Part shown: one piece after another, positions 1 to 8,777 of the stretch
Position numbering within the stretch: the first letter of the stretch is position 1
How the letters are laid out: the number at the start of each line of letters is the position of its first letter
Origin: JAICLK01 sp963810525
GTDB taxonomy: Bacteria > Patescibacteriota > Saccharimonadia > Saccharimonadales > UBA4665
Assembly (NCBI GenBank): GCA_963810525.1
Contig: CAWENB010000001.1
Coordinates: 76,239-140,238, forward strand
DNA: 64,000 nt
Reading direction: 5' to 3'
Notes under the pieces: model-generated
What the model was told of the DNA's origin: nothing
Seen by the model: the letters and a program-made list of their open reading frames with translations, nothing else
The model's database searches: none
Translations under genes and position numbers: made by a program

Positions 1-316
1 CTTCAGCTTCTTCGGCGGCGGCGCTCCAAATGTCATAGGTAGCTAATCCGGTGTAAAAATCATCTTCGTCCGGGTTGGCGCTGCCATGCGTGGAGATGGC
101 GTCCGCTGCCGGCACGGGCGTCTGCTGAGGATCGGCATCGACTCCGACGTCGGTGTCGGGCTGACCGGCGGCCGCCGTGACACCTTCTTCTATGGCCAGC
201 TCCGTCAGCGCCGCATCCCAGTCACCGTTCGCTGCATCGGGATCAATATCCACTCCGGCAAAATCCGTGTCAGACATATCCGCGTCGCGGGGCATTTCCA
301 AAACTTCACGAGTCAT
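1..316 (-). CDS. Acidic hypothetical protein, C-terminus outside the window
   Basis: The reading frame starts at an ATG at 316 on the minus strand and stays open to the left edge, so about 105 N-terminal codons are visible. It is rich in Asp, Glu and Ala (stretches such as DTDFAGVDIDPDAAN and NPDEDDFYTG), with no signal peptide or membrane segment. I recognise no family. A TATTAT/TATAAT box ends 4-7 nt upstream of the ATG, matching the start-proximal promoters seen elsewhere here. It is divergent from the gene at 376, with which it shares a short AT-rich spacer. The competing plus-strand frame at 86-373 has the Arg/Gly-rich composition of a shadow. Confidence 0.6.
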   Translation of the reverse strand, partial: MTREVLEMPRDADMSDTDFAGVDIDPDAANGDWDAALTELAIEEGVTAAAGQPDTDVGVDADPQQTPVPAADAISTHGSANPDEDDFYTGLATYDIWSAAAEEAE

Positions 317-360
317 ATAAATTATAATAACACAGATAAGTACGAAATAAAGCAAAATAA

Positions 361-369
361 TGATATAAT
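361..369 (+). promoter_or_regulatory. Extended -10 of the gene at 376
   Basis: TGA followed by TATAAT at 364-369, six bases before a GTG start at 376. The transcript is predicted to start at or within a base or two of the GTG, so it is leaderless. Confidence 0.55.
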
Positions 370-375
370 ATAATC

Positions 376-1503
376 GTGAAACAGGTGGATGTCGGTGACT
401 ATATCGGCGCGAATAATTTTGATCTCTTCCCCGAATTATATTTGACTGGGGCAAATAACCCCGAACACCGGTTCTCGGCCGAAACTATTCAGGCTGCAGG
501 GTACGTGGGATGCTATAACGCGTTGGTGGGGAATGCCGACGCTTCGCTATTGCTGCCAGTAGCATACGAATTACATGAAAATAATCTGGATGCCGGTGCG
601 TTTTTGTTGCAAGCACAGGTAGAGCTGGCGCAGGCCGGTTGCGCACTGCCGCAGCCGTTATTTGATATTGACTACAAACCGGACAGGTTTGAATTGCAAC
701 CTGGCGGCAAATGGCGGGAGTTGCGGAACGAGGCAATGGAATTTATGTGGTATACGCGCGGCAAACGCCAGACCGAGGCGTTTATGCCATTCGCCCGTAG
801 CCGCTTGGCCCATAGGCGTCTGCAGATCGCCCGACCCCACCGTATGACGTCGTCACCTGACTTGAGCGGCACGCCTATGCCGCCGGAAATCCGCGAAGCA
901 AAGACGCGGGCCGCGCGTCACTATGAAGCAAACAAAGTTACGTATTGGGAGCAGGCGTGTTTGAAGGTTGCGTACACCACCAGTTCGCGAGGCAGGCCCG
1001 ATATTCACCGACGCAATCTTGGCGCTTTCTGGACCGGCGAACTCGATACTACTCAGCTGTCTATAGTGCTTGACGCGGCGAACCCGCACGTCGATATTTC
1101 GCTTCTGCCGAAACCCTCGTTGGCTCGCCGGATCGCCGGGACGGCAGGTGTGAGCGACTTATTTCTGCCGTACGACAAAGGTCCGATCAGGCCGCGCCGA
1201 TCACTTCACGTCATGCAGGAGCAAGCTCGTCAAGCGGTCGCCTTATATGCGAAAAGCACCCGGAATTACGGCGCAGTGCGGATCAATGAGGAAGATATTC
1301 TCAGAAGTACCTTGATCGCCGAGGCCGATCGTTTCCGGCTGCTAGGCGGATTTTTGCCGAATCGAATGCCTAATGCCGCCGCTATTAACAATGAACGGGC
1401 CCGCCGAGTCGCCACTATGGGCCGGATGCTGGGTTATCGTTTACAGTACTTGCCGATAGATGTGCAAAAAGTATGCGCATATGCCGAGCGGCACTACGAC
1501 TGA
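376..1503 (+). CDS. Hypothetical protein, 375 aa
   Basis: Complete frame from GTG to TGA with good coding character, soluble and basic in the middle. The N-terminus carries DLFPELYLTGANNPEH; the C-terminal third is helical and Arg-rich (ARRVATMGRMLGYRLQYL). I see no Cys clusters, signal peptide, membrane segment or nucleotide-binding loop, and cannot assign a family. GTG is chosen because TATAAT ends six bases upstream and no ATG lies nearby in frame. alaS follows in the same direction after 66 bases but has its own promoter. Confidence 0.75.
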   Translation: MKQVDVGDYIGANNFDLFPELYLTGANNPEHRFSAETIQAAGYVGCYNALVGNADASLLLPVAYELHENNLDAGAFLLQAQVELAQAGCALPQPLFDIDYKPDRFELQPGGKWRELRNEAMEFMWYTRGKRQTEAFMPFARSRLAHRRLQIARPHRMTSSPDLSGTPMPPEIREAKTRAARHYEANKVTYWEQACLKVAYTTSSRGRPDIHRRNLGAFWTGELDTTQLSIVLDAANPHVDISLLPKPSLARRIAGTAGVSDLFLPYDKGPIRPRRSLHVMQEQARQAVALYAKSTRNYGAVRINEEDILRSTLIAEADRFRLLGGFLPNRMPNAAAINNERARRVATMGRMLGYRLQYLPIDVQKVCAYAERHYD

Positions 1504-1534
1504 TGCTGTCCGCGCTCCGGCATCGTCGAAAGTT

Positions 1535-1562
1535 TTGCCGTTGACGTGACCGCTGTTACAAT
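1535..1562 (+). promoter_or_regulatory. alaS promoter
   Basis: TTGCCG at 1535-1540, a 16-base spacer and TACAAT at 1557-1562 preceded by TGT (extended -10). Seven bases separate the -10 from the ATG at 1570, predicting a leaderless alaS mRNA. Confidence 0.6.
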
Positions 1563-1569
1563 GGAAGCC

Positions 1570-3459
1570 ATGACAGCTCAGGAAATCCGGAAGGCATACT
1601 TAGATTTTTTTAAAGAACGGGGGCACGTGGCGATTCCGCGCGCGCTGCTGGTGCCGCAGAACGATCCCACAACGCTCTTTACCGGCAGCGGAATGCAGCC
1701 GCTTATTCCGTATTTACTCGGTGAGGAACATCCGGACGGTACGCGTCTGGTTGACTCACAACCAGTATTTCGAGCCCAAGACATTGAAGAAGTTGGCGAC
1801 AATCGCCACGATACCTTGTTTGAAATGCTCGGCAACTGGTCCTTAGGCGATTACTTCAAGGCCGATCAGCTGCCGTGGGTTTTTGAATTCTTTACCAAAG
1901 TCGTGGGCCTGGATGCGAAGAAGTTGTACGTGACGTGCTTTATTGGCGACGAGGCGAATGGTATTCCAAAGGACACCGAAAGCGCTGACATATGGAAGAA
2001 ACTTTTCGGTGAACTGCAAATCGAAGCCATAGAGGCCGATATGGGCAGTGAAGAATCGGCGGCTCAGCGGGGCGTGCAGCCGGGTGAGCGAATTTTCTTT
2101 TACGACGCAGCTAAAAACTGGTGGTGCCGCGCTGGCAAGATTGCTGATATGCCGGTCGGTGAGCCGGGCGGGGGTGATAGTGAGGTCTTTTATGAATTTA
2201 ACTTCGTCGAACACAGCGCGGAATACGGCGAACATTGTCATCCGAACTGCGACTGCGGCCGGTTTATTGAGATTGGCAACAGCGTGTTCATGGAGTACGT
2301 GAAACGCGAGACTGGATTTGAAAAATTGCCGAAGCAGAATGTGGACTGCGGCTGTGGGCTGGAGCGTGCAGCGATGGCATCCATAGATAGTCAGGATGTT
2401 TTTAGAATCAGCATTTTGTGGCCGATCGTCGAGAAACTGGAAGCGCTTTCCGGCAAAAAATATGACAGCCACACCAACGCAATGCGCGTGATTGCTGATC
2501 ACCTGCGGGCCGCGACCTTCCTGGCCGTTGACGGCGTAGTGCCGAGCAACAAGGAGCAGGGGTATGTGATGCGCCGTCTGGTGCGCCGGGCAATCCGGTT
2601 CGCATTCGAGCTCGGTATCGAGCAAAACTTTTTGCAGGACGTTGTGCCGGTCGTGACGGAGCTCTACCGGGATGACTATCCGGAAGTCGCCGAGCGCGAG
2701 CAATCCGTCATTGAGGTGTTGGTTAAAGAAGAAAAGATCTTCCGGCAAACATTGCGTAAAGGTATTCAAGAATTCAAAAAGCTTACAGACGGCCGAAGAC
2801 TGCTTGACGGAGAGATTATCTTCAAACTTTATGATACTTACGGATTCCCAACCGAGCTTAGTGTCGAAGAAGCGTATACGCACAGCTTAGAAGTTTCAGG
2901 CGCCTGGCAGCAAGAATTCGAGCATCACATGCAAGCGCAACGCGAACGAAGCCGGACGGCAACGAAGGGCGAGTTCAAGGGCGGCCTGGCCGACCATTCG
3001 GAGATTACGACCAAATACCACACAGCAACGCACTTGATGTACCGGGCGTTACGGAACATATTAGGCGATCATGTCATTCAGCGGGGCAGTAACATTACGG
3101 CTGAGCGGCTTCGGTTCGACTTCAGCCACTCCGAGAAACTGACACCCGAACAAACTAAAGCCGTAGAAGACATAGTCAACGAGCAGATTGCCAAAGATTG
3201 GCCGATGACCTGGCGCGAGGAGAATACGAAAGAAGCACTGAAAAGCGGCGTAATGGGCGCGTTTGGTGATCGTTACGGGGACACCGTGAAGGTCTACACC
3301 GTCGGCGACCCTGACGGCGAAAATTATTCCCGCGAAATTTGCGGCGGCCCGCATGTTGAACACACCGGCCAATTGGCTGAAGGCGGCAAAAAATTCAAAA
3401 TCACCAAAGAAGAATCCAGTTCCGCCGGCGTGAGACGGATTAAGGCCGTACTCCAATAG
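1570..3459 (+). CDS. alaS: Alanyl-tRNA synthetase, compact form
   Basis: Charges tRNA-Ala with alanine in the cytoplasm. The 629-residue protein begins with the class II catalytic core (AYLDFFKERGH, GNWSLGDYF) and the tRNA-recognition helices through YDTYGFP near residue 421. The zinc-type editing motifs remain: HTATH at 484-488 and the C591/H595 pair in EICGGPHVEH. Bacterial AlaRS is usually about 875 aa. Here only about 57 residues separate YGFP from the HxxxH motif, where E. coli has about 157, so the beta-barrel is missing, and the C-terminal C-Ala domain is absent after residue 629. An upstream in-frame GTG at 1546 is rejected because it lies inside the promoter. Confidence 0.95.
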   Translation: MTAQEIRKAYLDFFKERGHVAIPRALLVPQNDPTTLFTGSGMQPLIPYLLGEEHPDGTRLVDSQPVFRAQDIEEVGDNRHDTLFEMLGNWSLGDYFKADQLPWVFEFFTKVVGLDAKKLYVTCFIGDEANGIPKDTESADIWKKLFGELQIEAIEADMGSEESAAQRGVQPGERIFFYDAAKNWWCRAGKIADMPVGEPGGGDSEVFYEFNFVEHSAEYGEHCHPNCDCGRFIEIGNSVFMEYVKRETGFEKLPKQNVDCGCGLERAAMASIDSQDVFRISILWPIVEKLEALSGKKYDSHTNAMRVIADHLRAATFLAVDGVVPSNKEQGYVMRRLVRRAIRFAFELGIEQNFLQDVVPVVTELYRDDYPEVAEREQSVIEVLVKEEKIFRQTLRKGIQEFKKLTDGRRLLDGEIIFKLYDTYGFPTELSVEEAYTHSLEVSGAWQQEFEHHMQAQRERSRTATKGEFKGGLADHSEITTKYHTATHLMYRALRNILGDHVIQRGSNITAERLRFDFSHSEKLTPEQTKAVEDIVNEQIAKDWPMTWREENTKEALKSGVMGAFGDRYGDTVKVYTVGDPDGENYSREICGGPHVEHTGQLAEGGKKFKITKEESSSAGVRRIKAVLQ

Positions 3460-3484
3460 TAGTTGATAGTTTTACTATTTTTGG
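3455..3484 (+). terminator. Possible weak terminator after alaS
   Basis: A 7-bp AU-only stem (AATAGTA / TACTATT) with a 10-base loop followed by TTTT. It overlaps the alaS stop codon, and its stability is low. Confidence 0.35.
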
Positions 3485-3529
3485 ATTTTTAATTGCCTAA
3501 CGAGTGAAGAACTGCCATAGTAAATGATT

Positions 3530-4843
3530 ATGGGTAAAGCAGCTTCCGTCGAGGCGGAGCTTGCGGCATGCGCTTCGCCACCGGATTTGCAGGATCGAGC
3601 GAGTGTACTGCTTCGGGCCGCCGGGATCTGGTCGCCGATTGTCGAAAGCGGTCTGACGAAAACTCAAAAAGAGCTGGCTAGTTCAGCCGTGCTGCAGGTA
3701 CGGGATGAACTTTCCGTTAGCGATATCGAATTCGGTGACGGCGCCGGAGATAGGGACATCGTCGAAACTACTGAGGGTGTACGGGACATGGCGGAAAAAT
3801 TCGGAGCGGCAACGATCCGCCAGGTTGTATGCGAAAAATTTTTAGTCCTGCCTGAAGCCTGGGCTGACGCGAGTTACCGCCAGCATCCCCATTTGCTCAT
3901 CTCTTTACCTGAATCACTCCGGCATGCCGGAGAAACCGTCATATTTGATATCGATCAAGCGCAAGTTGAGCTTCATGGAGACGCTTACGGGCTCGTCAGT
4001 TTTATCGAAAAACATCTTGAGGGTGTCGATGAAGCGCGACAAACAGTAGTTCTAGAGCGTTCACTTGCATGTGTTTCGGCCAAAGCTGCGCTTATAGTAA
4101 CATCGCTGCTCAATGGCGGTTCAATCGATGAGATCCGAAAATATACCGGCTATACCCGTTTGTTCGTCGACGAAGGCCTTAATGAATTTAAAGACCTATT
4201 CAAATTGATGCTAAGCGGCGGTTTCGATCCGATCAGATATTTTAACTCCTTCACGAAATTGCCTACAGAAGCGTATAATCCGCTTTACCTGGCGTCGGTC
4301 GTGGGAGTACAGGTTGGCGATACCGAGCGGTTGCAATCGGTCAGTGACCGGCTGCTTGGATGGCTTAAGGTGCAGCCTTTTGACGAAAAAACCAGAGGTA
4401 CGATAGTAGAAGTGTGCGGGCTGAACGCCAATGTGCATCTTCCCATGCGGGCTATCTGCAGAAAATACGAAGTAGGCTATAACAGCATTCGACCCTTAAT
4501 CTCCCGACTGGGAGATTACGGCCCGGCGGTGGCGCGCGAAATTCTTGACGCTTACGCGGCGGCGCGCGACGGGGAATTTGACTATCGGGGCGGGAATTGT
4601 TTGAGTGCCGATCCGGACGAACTTTTCGTACCCGGAACGCTTCAGAACATTGCCAAGCTCATTTGCGATGATTGCCCGGTACGGGCCCGTTGCCTCGCCT
4701 TTGCGCTGACGCGTGAGATAGGGTATGGCGTCTGGGGAGGCAATACCGAGCGGGAGCGTCGGGCGAGGATTAGAAAGACGGAGGACATGGAGCAATGGGC
4801 AAAGCACGTGCTACAAGCCGTCGGGTATGAATTAGCAGTCTGA
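3530..4843 (+). CDS. Large protein with C-terminal WhiB-like iron-sulfur domain
   Basis: 437 aa. Residues 1-340 are helical and unrecognised. Residues about 355-420 match the WhiB (Wbl) family: Cys357 followed by DPDELFVP, then Cys379, Cys382 and Cys388 in LICDDCPVRARCLAFAL, then the GVWGG turn and an ERERRARIRK basic tail. In Wbl proteins the four Cys bind a [4Fe-4S] cluster and the GVWGG region contacts sigma factor or DNA, so a redox- or NO-sensing regulator is likely. Typical Wbl proteins are only 80-140 aa, so the N-terminal extension is unusual. The start at 3530 is preferred over 3524 because TGC-CATAGT ends eight bases before it. The domain call is firm; the role is inference. Confidence 0.85.
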   Translation: MGKAASVEAELAACASPPDLQDRASVLLRAAGIWSPIVESGLTKTQKELASSAVLQVRDELSVSDIEFGDGAGDRDIVETTEGVRDMAEKFGAATIRQVVCEKFLVLPEAWADASYRQHPHLLISLPESLRHAGETVIFDIDQAQVELHGDAYGLVSFIEKHLEGVDEARQTVVLERSLACVSAKAALIVTSLLNGGSIDEIRKYTGYTRLFVDEGLNEFKDLFKLMLSGGFDPIRYFNSFTKLPTEAYNPLYLASVVGVQVGDTERLQSVSDRLLGWLKVQPFDEKTRGTIVEVCGLNANVHLPMRAICRKYEVGYNSIRPLISRLGDYGPAVAREILDAYAAARDGEFDYRGGNCLSADPDELFVPGTLQNIAKLICDDCPVRARCLAFALTREIGYGVWGGNTERERRARIRKTEDMEQWAKHVLQAVGYELAV

Positions 4844-5065
4844 ACGTCGATAGGTCTAGCTGCTAATCTGGTATCATCCGGTCTGCGGTTGCGGTTAAAA
4901 ACGATAGTCACGGCCATTTGCCAAGTTCGAAATTTACTGGCAAATTAATACTACTGGAGCGTCGCAGGCTAGAAAGGCAGGTCGGTTGACGCTTAAGGTG
5001 GGTTCGACCATGCTTTGTCCGGAGCGTAAACTGCCTTTTAGGTCCGTTTTGTATTGTCGCTCGCG

Positions 5066-5074
5066 TGCTATAAT
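5066..5074 (+). promoter_or_regulatory. Extended -10 of the ftsA-like gene
   Basis: TGC followed by TATAAT (5069-5074), ten bases before the ATG at 5085. It supports that start over the in-frame one at 4986. Confidence 0.6.
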
Positions 5075-5084
5075 TTATACGATT

Positions 5085-6425
5085 ATGCTTGATAAATTTA
5101 AGACGATGAGCCGATCGGCTCTGGATAAAGCTAAAATTGCCGCCAAGGAAGCGGCTGCCGAGGCCAAGGTGAATGCCAAGCGGCCTGAGGAAGACCAGTA
5201 TATTGTGGCACTCGATATCGGGACCGAGTTCGTCAAGGCACTCATCGGCAAGGTGCCGGCGAATGGTGACGATATAGAGATTGTCGGGGTCGGCCGGCAG
5301 CATCAGAGTCTGAGCGACATGCAGGCCGGAGCGATCGCCGACATTACCAGCGTTGTGGAAAACTGCGACAAGGCTTTAACCCAAGCGGAGCAACAAGCGG
5401 GTGTCAGTGTACGGACGACGGTTATCGGGATCGCCGGCGAATTGGTAAAGGGAACGACCACGACCGTGCGCTGTTCGCGTAAGGATCCGAGCAAGGCGCT
5501 CGACTCCAGTGAAGTCGAACAGATTATCAGGCTGGTGCAGCAGCGGGCCGAAGTAAAAGCCAAACGGCAGCTGGCGGTAGAGCTCGGCGGCAAAGAGGTC
5601 GAGGTGCGGCTGGTCAACAGTGCGCTCGTGAATATTGAAATCGATGGCTATCCGGTGACGAATCCGATCGGATTTCAGGGTAAAGATGTGGTAGTGCAGC
5701 TGTATACGGCATTCGCGCCGATGATTCATATCGGGGCGCTTGAACGCACTGCGCAGCAGCTCGATCTTGATCTGCTCGCGGTTGCGGCTGAACCGTTTGC
5801 GGTGGCTCGCAGCGTGATCGGCGATAACCCGAATGCAAGTTTAAGTGCCATACTCATGGATGTCGGCGGCGGTACGACCGATATCGCTGTTGTCAACGAT
5901 GGCGGCGTGCAAGGGACTAAGATGTTCGGCATCGGCGGACGAGCGTATACGCGGTCGGTCGAGCGCGACCTGGGCGTATCGTTTACGCAAGCCGAGCAAC
6001 TCAAGCTTAATGTTGACTCCGGCCGTATTCCGGAGCAGCGTTTGCCGCAAGTGAAGGCCGCGCTTGAGAAGACGGTCGATGTTTGGATTAGCGGTGTGGA
6101 ACTGGCGCTGCAGGAATTCGACAAACTTGACCACTTGCCGTATCGTATGTTCCTGTGTGGAGGCGGTTCATCGCTCGATATGCTGATGGACCGGCTCGAG
6201 AATTCCGACTGGTATAAGGAACTTCCGTTCACGCGCAAGCCGGTCGTCAAACATATCCAGCCGACCCAGGTTGTCGGCATGCACGACAAAACTGGCGACG
6301 TTACCGACCATACGTTTGTGACCGCGATGGGGCTCTTGCGAGTTGGCATGGACACCATGCAGTTCGCTGGTCCGGGTGGCGGTGGAAGCGTGCGAGAAAA
6401 ACTTGATAGAATGCTTCGAGTATAA
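5085..6425 (+). CDS. FtsA-like actin-fold ATPase
   Basis: 446 aa. After an Ala/Lys-rich helical lead (residues 1-35), phosphate-1 is seen in IVALDIGTEFVKALIG, an SHS2-like insert follows (about 85-215), phosphate-2 is ILMDVGGGTTDIAVV and the adenosine loop is FLCGGGSSLDML. This is the FtsA/PilM layout. FtsA tethers FtsZ to the membrane during division; PilM works in type IV pili. Length and the 1C-like insert favour FtsA. No clear C-terminal amphipathic membrane helix is seen (the tail is GSVREKLDRMLRV, possibly a weak one). The next gene encodes a membrane protein, but a terminator lies between them. Confidence 0.8.
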   Translation: MLDKFKTMSRSALDKAKIAAKEAAAEAKVNAKRPEEDQYIVALDIGTEFVKALIGKVPANGDDIEIVGVGRQHQSLSDMQAGAIADITSVVENCDKALTQAEQQAGVSVRTTVIGIAGELVKGTTTTVRCSRKDPSKALDSSEVEQIIRLVQQRAEVKAKRQLAVELGGKEVEVRLVNSALVNIEIDGYPVTNPIGFQGKDVVVQLYTAFAPMIHIGALERTAQQLDLDLLAVAAEPFAVARSVIGDNPNASLSAILMDVGGGTTDIAVVNDGGVQGTKMFGIGGRAYTRSVERDLGVSFTQAEQLKLNVDSGRIPEQRLPQVKAALEKTVDVWISGVELALQEFDKLDHLPYRMFLCGGGSSLDMLMDRLENSDWYKELPFTRKPVVKHIQPTQVVGMHDKTGDVTDHTFVTAMGLLRVGMDTMQFAGPGGGGSVREKLDRMLRV

Positions 6426-6476
6426 CTTGTCTCAGGAAATGACCAATAATCAAATTACAATGACCAAACTGAACCC

Positions 6477-6512
6477 AGTGGCTCAATTTTTTGAGACGCG
6501 AGCCACTTTTTT
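6477..6512 (+). terminator. Rho-independent terminator after the ftsA-like gene
   Basis: Eight-bp stem AGTGGCTC (6477-6484) / GAGCCACT (6500-6507) with a run of T from 6507 to 6512. Confidence 0.8.
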
Positions 6513-6589
6513 ACTCGTTCGGAATTCGTTGCCCTGGCTATTTTCTAAAAGATGCATAGAATCTGGTTATGTAGAGCCGGAGAATTTTT

Positions 6590-8359
6590 ATGGCTGAGGC
6601 AAATGGCAAAGATGTCCTGTATGTCGACGTTGATGACGAGATTACCGGCATAATTGATAAAGTGACGCAATCGCAATCAAAGATTGTGGCATTGGTGCTT
6701 CCGAAACGCGCGACGGTTTTCCAGAGCATAGTTAATATGAAGTTGCTCAAGAAGCGTGCTGATGCAGCCAAGAAAAACCTGGTGCTAATTACGTCAGAGA
6801 CGGGACTGTTGCCATTGGCCGGGAGCGTCGGCTTGTACGTCGCGAAAACGCTTCAGAGCAAACCGGAAATTCCATCTGCTCCGGCGGCAATCGATGAAGT
6901 GCCGGAAGATGTCGATGAAGCTATCCCGCTGACCGGCGAAAGTTTCGATCCTAAGCAATCGGCCGACAAACCGGTAGGGGAATTAGCCGGTCAAGTGCCG
7001 TCGAGTACTTTAAATGCCGACCAATCACCGGAAGACACCATAGAGCTTGATAATACTACCGGCGAATCAGCCGGTTCGCGAACCGGTGACGGAAAGGATG
7101 TGGCGGCGATCGCGGCGGCCGGTGCTTCGGGCAAGGCCGGCGGCAAGAGCAAGAAGGGCAAAGACAAGCACCTGAAAGTTCCCAACTTCGACAAATTTCG
7201 TATGGTGCTGATGCTCGGCGCGCTCATACTTGCGCTACTGGTTGTCGGCTGGATCGTGGCTAACCGTGTACTGCCGAAAGCGTCTGTCACTATTCAAACC
7301 GACACAACGACCATCAATAGTAACTTGAATCCGACACTCGACACGACCGCCGACAGTGTTGATCCGAGTTCACAAACCGTGCCGGCCAAAGTCGAACAGG
7401 TACAAAAGACTTACACCGGCCAGGCTCCGGCCAGTGGTAAAAAGAATGAAGGTAACGAAGCATCAGGCTCCTTAACGTTTACGGCGCAGGAGTGCGGTGC
7501 CATCCAATCACCTGATCCGATACCGGCCGGCAGCGGCGTGAGTGCCAATGGGCTGACATTTATTACGCAAACGGACGCCAACTTCAGTCTCACGGGCTTA
7601 AGCAACGGCAACAAGTGCCTCGACTTTACATCAGACGCAGTCGGTATTACGGCACAAAATGGCGGCTCGCAGTACAACGTCGGCGACGGTACAAATTTCA
7701 CAGTTGCGGGTCGGTCCGACGTTACGGCGACCGGATCAGCGACCGGCGGAACTGACAACATCGTCACCGTGGTCCAGCAGTCGGACATTGACAGCGCCAA
7801 AAAGCAAGCTGAACAGGGTATTAGTAATAATGCGCTCAAATCTCAATTACAGCAGGCTCTCCAAGGAGACGGCTATTACGCGATTAGCGAAACGTTTAAC
7901 GCCGGGCAACCGCAAACAAATATCAGTGCCAAGGCCGGCGATCAGGTTGCAAATGTCACGTACACCGAAAACGTCATTTATACCATGTTCGGCACCAAAC
8001 AATCGGATTTGCATCAGCTGATAGCTGCAAACGTTGATCAGCAGATTGACACCAGTAAACAAACCATTCAGGACGATGGCTTAAGTAATGCTAACATTAC
8101 GGTACCGAATCCGGGCGGAACCTCAAAAGTACAAATCGACTTGCAGGTATCTTCGGTTGTCGGACCGCATATCGACCAGGCGGCCCTCAAATCGGCAATC
8201 GCCGGTAAAAAGAGCGGCGATGCCGAAGGAATAATTAAAGCCAACCCCGGAGTCAATAACGTATCGGTCAAGCTTAGCCCATTCTGGGTGGAAGCAGTGC
8301 CGACAAATACTACCAAAATTACCTTCAAGATCGAAAAAGCTACCAGCGATGGCAGCTGA
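6590..8359 (+). CDS. Membrane-anchored protein with baseplate J-like extracytoplasmic domain
   Basis: 589 aa. Residues 1-95 form a cytoplasmic alpha/beta domain (VDVDDEITGIIDKV, VALVLPKRATVFQ). Residues 100-200 are a low-complexity Pro/Glu/Gly linker ending in a Lys/Gly-rich stretch. One membrane helix lies near 205-228 (LMLGALILALLVVGWIV). The outer part contains IPAGSGVSANGLTF and GGSQYNVGDGTNF patterns resembling baseplate J/gp47 domains as annotated in Patescibacteria. The function is unknown; a surface or envelope structure is plausible. GGAG about 11 bases upstream supports the ATG. It overlaps ruvX by 11 bases, so both are probably co-transcribed with mltG. Confidence 0.75.
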   Translation: MAEANGKDVLYVDVDDEITGIIDKVTQSQSKIVALVLPKRATVFQSIVNMKLLKKRADAAKKNLVLITSETGLLPLAGSVGLYVAKTLQSKPEIPSAPAAIDEVPEDVDEAIPLTGESFDPKQSADKPVGELAGQVPSSTLNADQSPEDTIELDNTTGESAGSRTGDGKDVAAIAAAGASGKAGGKSKKGKDKHLKVPNFDKFRMVLMLGALILALLVVGWIVANRVLPKASVTIQTDTTTINSNLNPTLDTTADSVDPSSQTVPAKVEQVQKTYTGQAPASGKKNEGNEASGSLTFTAQECGAIQSPDPIPAGSGVSANGLTFITQTDANFSLTGLSNGNKCLDFTSDAVGITAQNGGSQYNVGDGTNFTVAGRSDVTATGSATGGTDNIVTVVQQSDIDSAKKQAEQGISNNALKSQLQQALQGDGYYAISETFNAGQPQTNISAKAGDQVANVTYTENVIYTMFGTKQSDLHQLIAANVDQQIDTSKQTIQDDGLSNANITVPNPGGTSKVQIDLQVSSVVGPHIDQAALKSAIAGKKSGDAEGIIKANPGVNNVSVKLSPFWVEAVPTNTTKITFKIEKATSDGS

Positions 8360-8777
8360 ACCGGATAACCTGCTTGCGCTTGACGTGGGCGAGCGGCGCA
8401 TTGGCGTTGCGAGAGCGAATCCAGCCGTTGGCATTGCCAGTCCCTTGACGACCGTTGAACGTTCAGAAAGCGTCTTGTCCGACATCCGGGACTTGATAAC
8501 TGTCAATCAAGCAGGCCTGCTCGTGGTTGGTTTGCCGCGAGGTCTGGAAGGCCAGGAAACGAATCAAACAAAAGCTGTGCGTGAATTTGTCCGGCAGCTG
8601 CAAGCACACATTCCCATTCCGACGCATTGGCAGGATGAGGCGCTCACTAGTCATAAAGCTGAAGCCGAGCTGGCAAAACGGCAAAAACCTTATACGAAGG
8701 GAGAGGTGGACGCGCTGGCGGCAACGTATATACTGGAAGACTACATAGCCGAGCATAGTAAAAGGCGGACAGTATAA
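8349..8777 (+). CDS. ruvX: RuvX/YqgF family Holliday junction resolvase-like RNase H fold protein
   Basis: 142 aa. The RNase H-like core shows LLALDVGERRIGVA (first catalytic Asp), LVVGLPRGLEGQE, the WQDEALTSHKAE region (second acidic residue) and a C-terminal KGEVDALAATYILEDY with the last Asp. The family processes Holliday junctions and/or the 5' end of pre-16S rRNA. Its usual length is 135-150 aa. The start overlaps the end of the upstream gene and its TAA overlaps the mltG ATG by one base, which indicates translational coupling. Confidence 0.9.
   Translation: MAAEPDNLLALDVGERRIGVARANPAVGIASPLTTVERSESVLSDIRDLITVNQAGLLVVGLPRGLEGQETNQTKAVREFVRQLQAHIPIPTHWQDEALTSHKAEAELAKRQKPYTKGEVDALAATYILEDYIAEHSKRRTV

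Noticed and set aside
1843..2883. 346-codon open frame antisense to alaS
   Set aside because: It mirrors the codon pattern of alaS, has no promoter or ribosome site, and alaS is certain.
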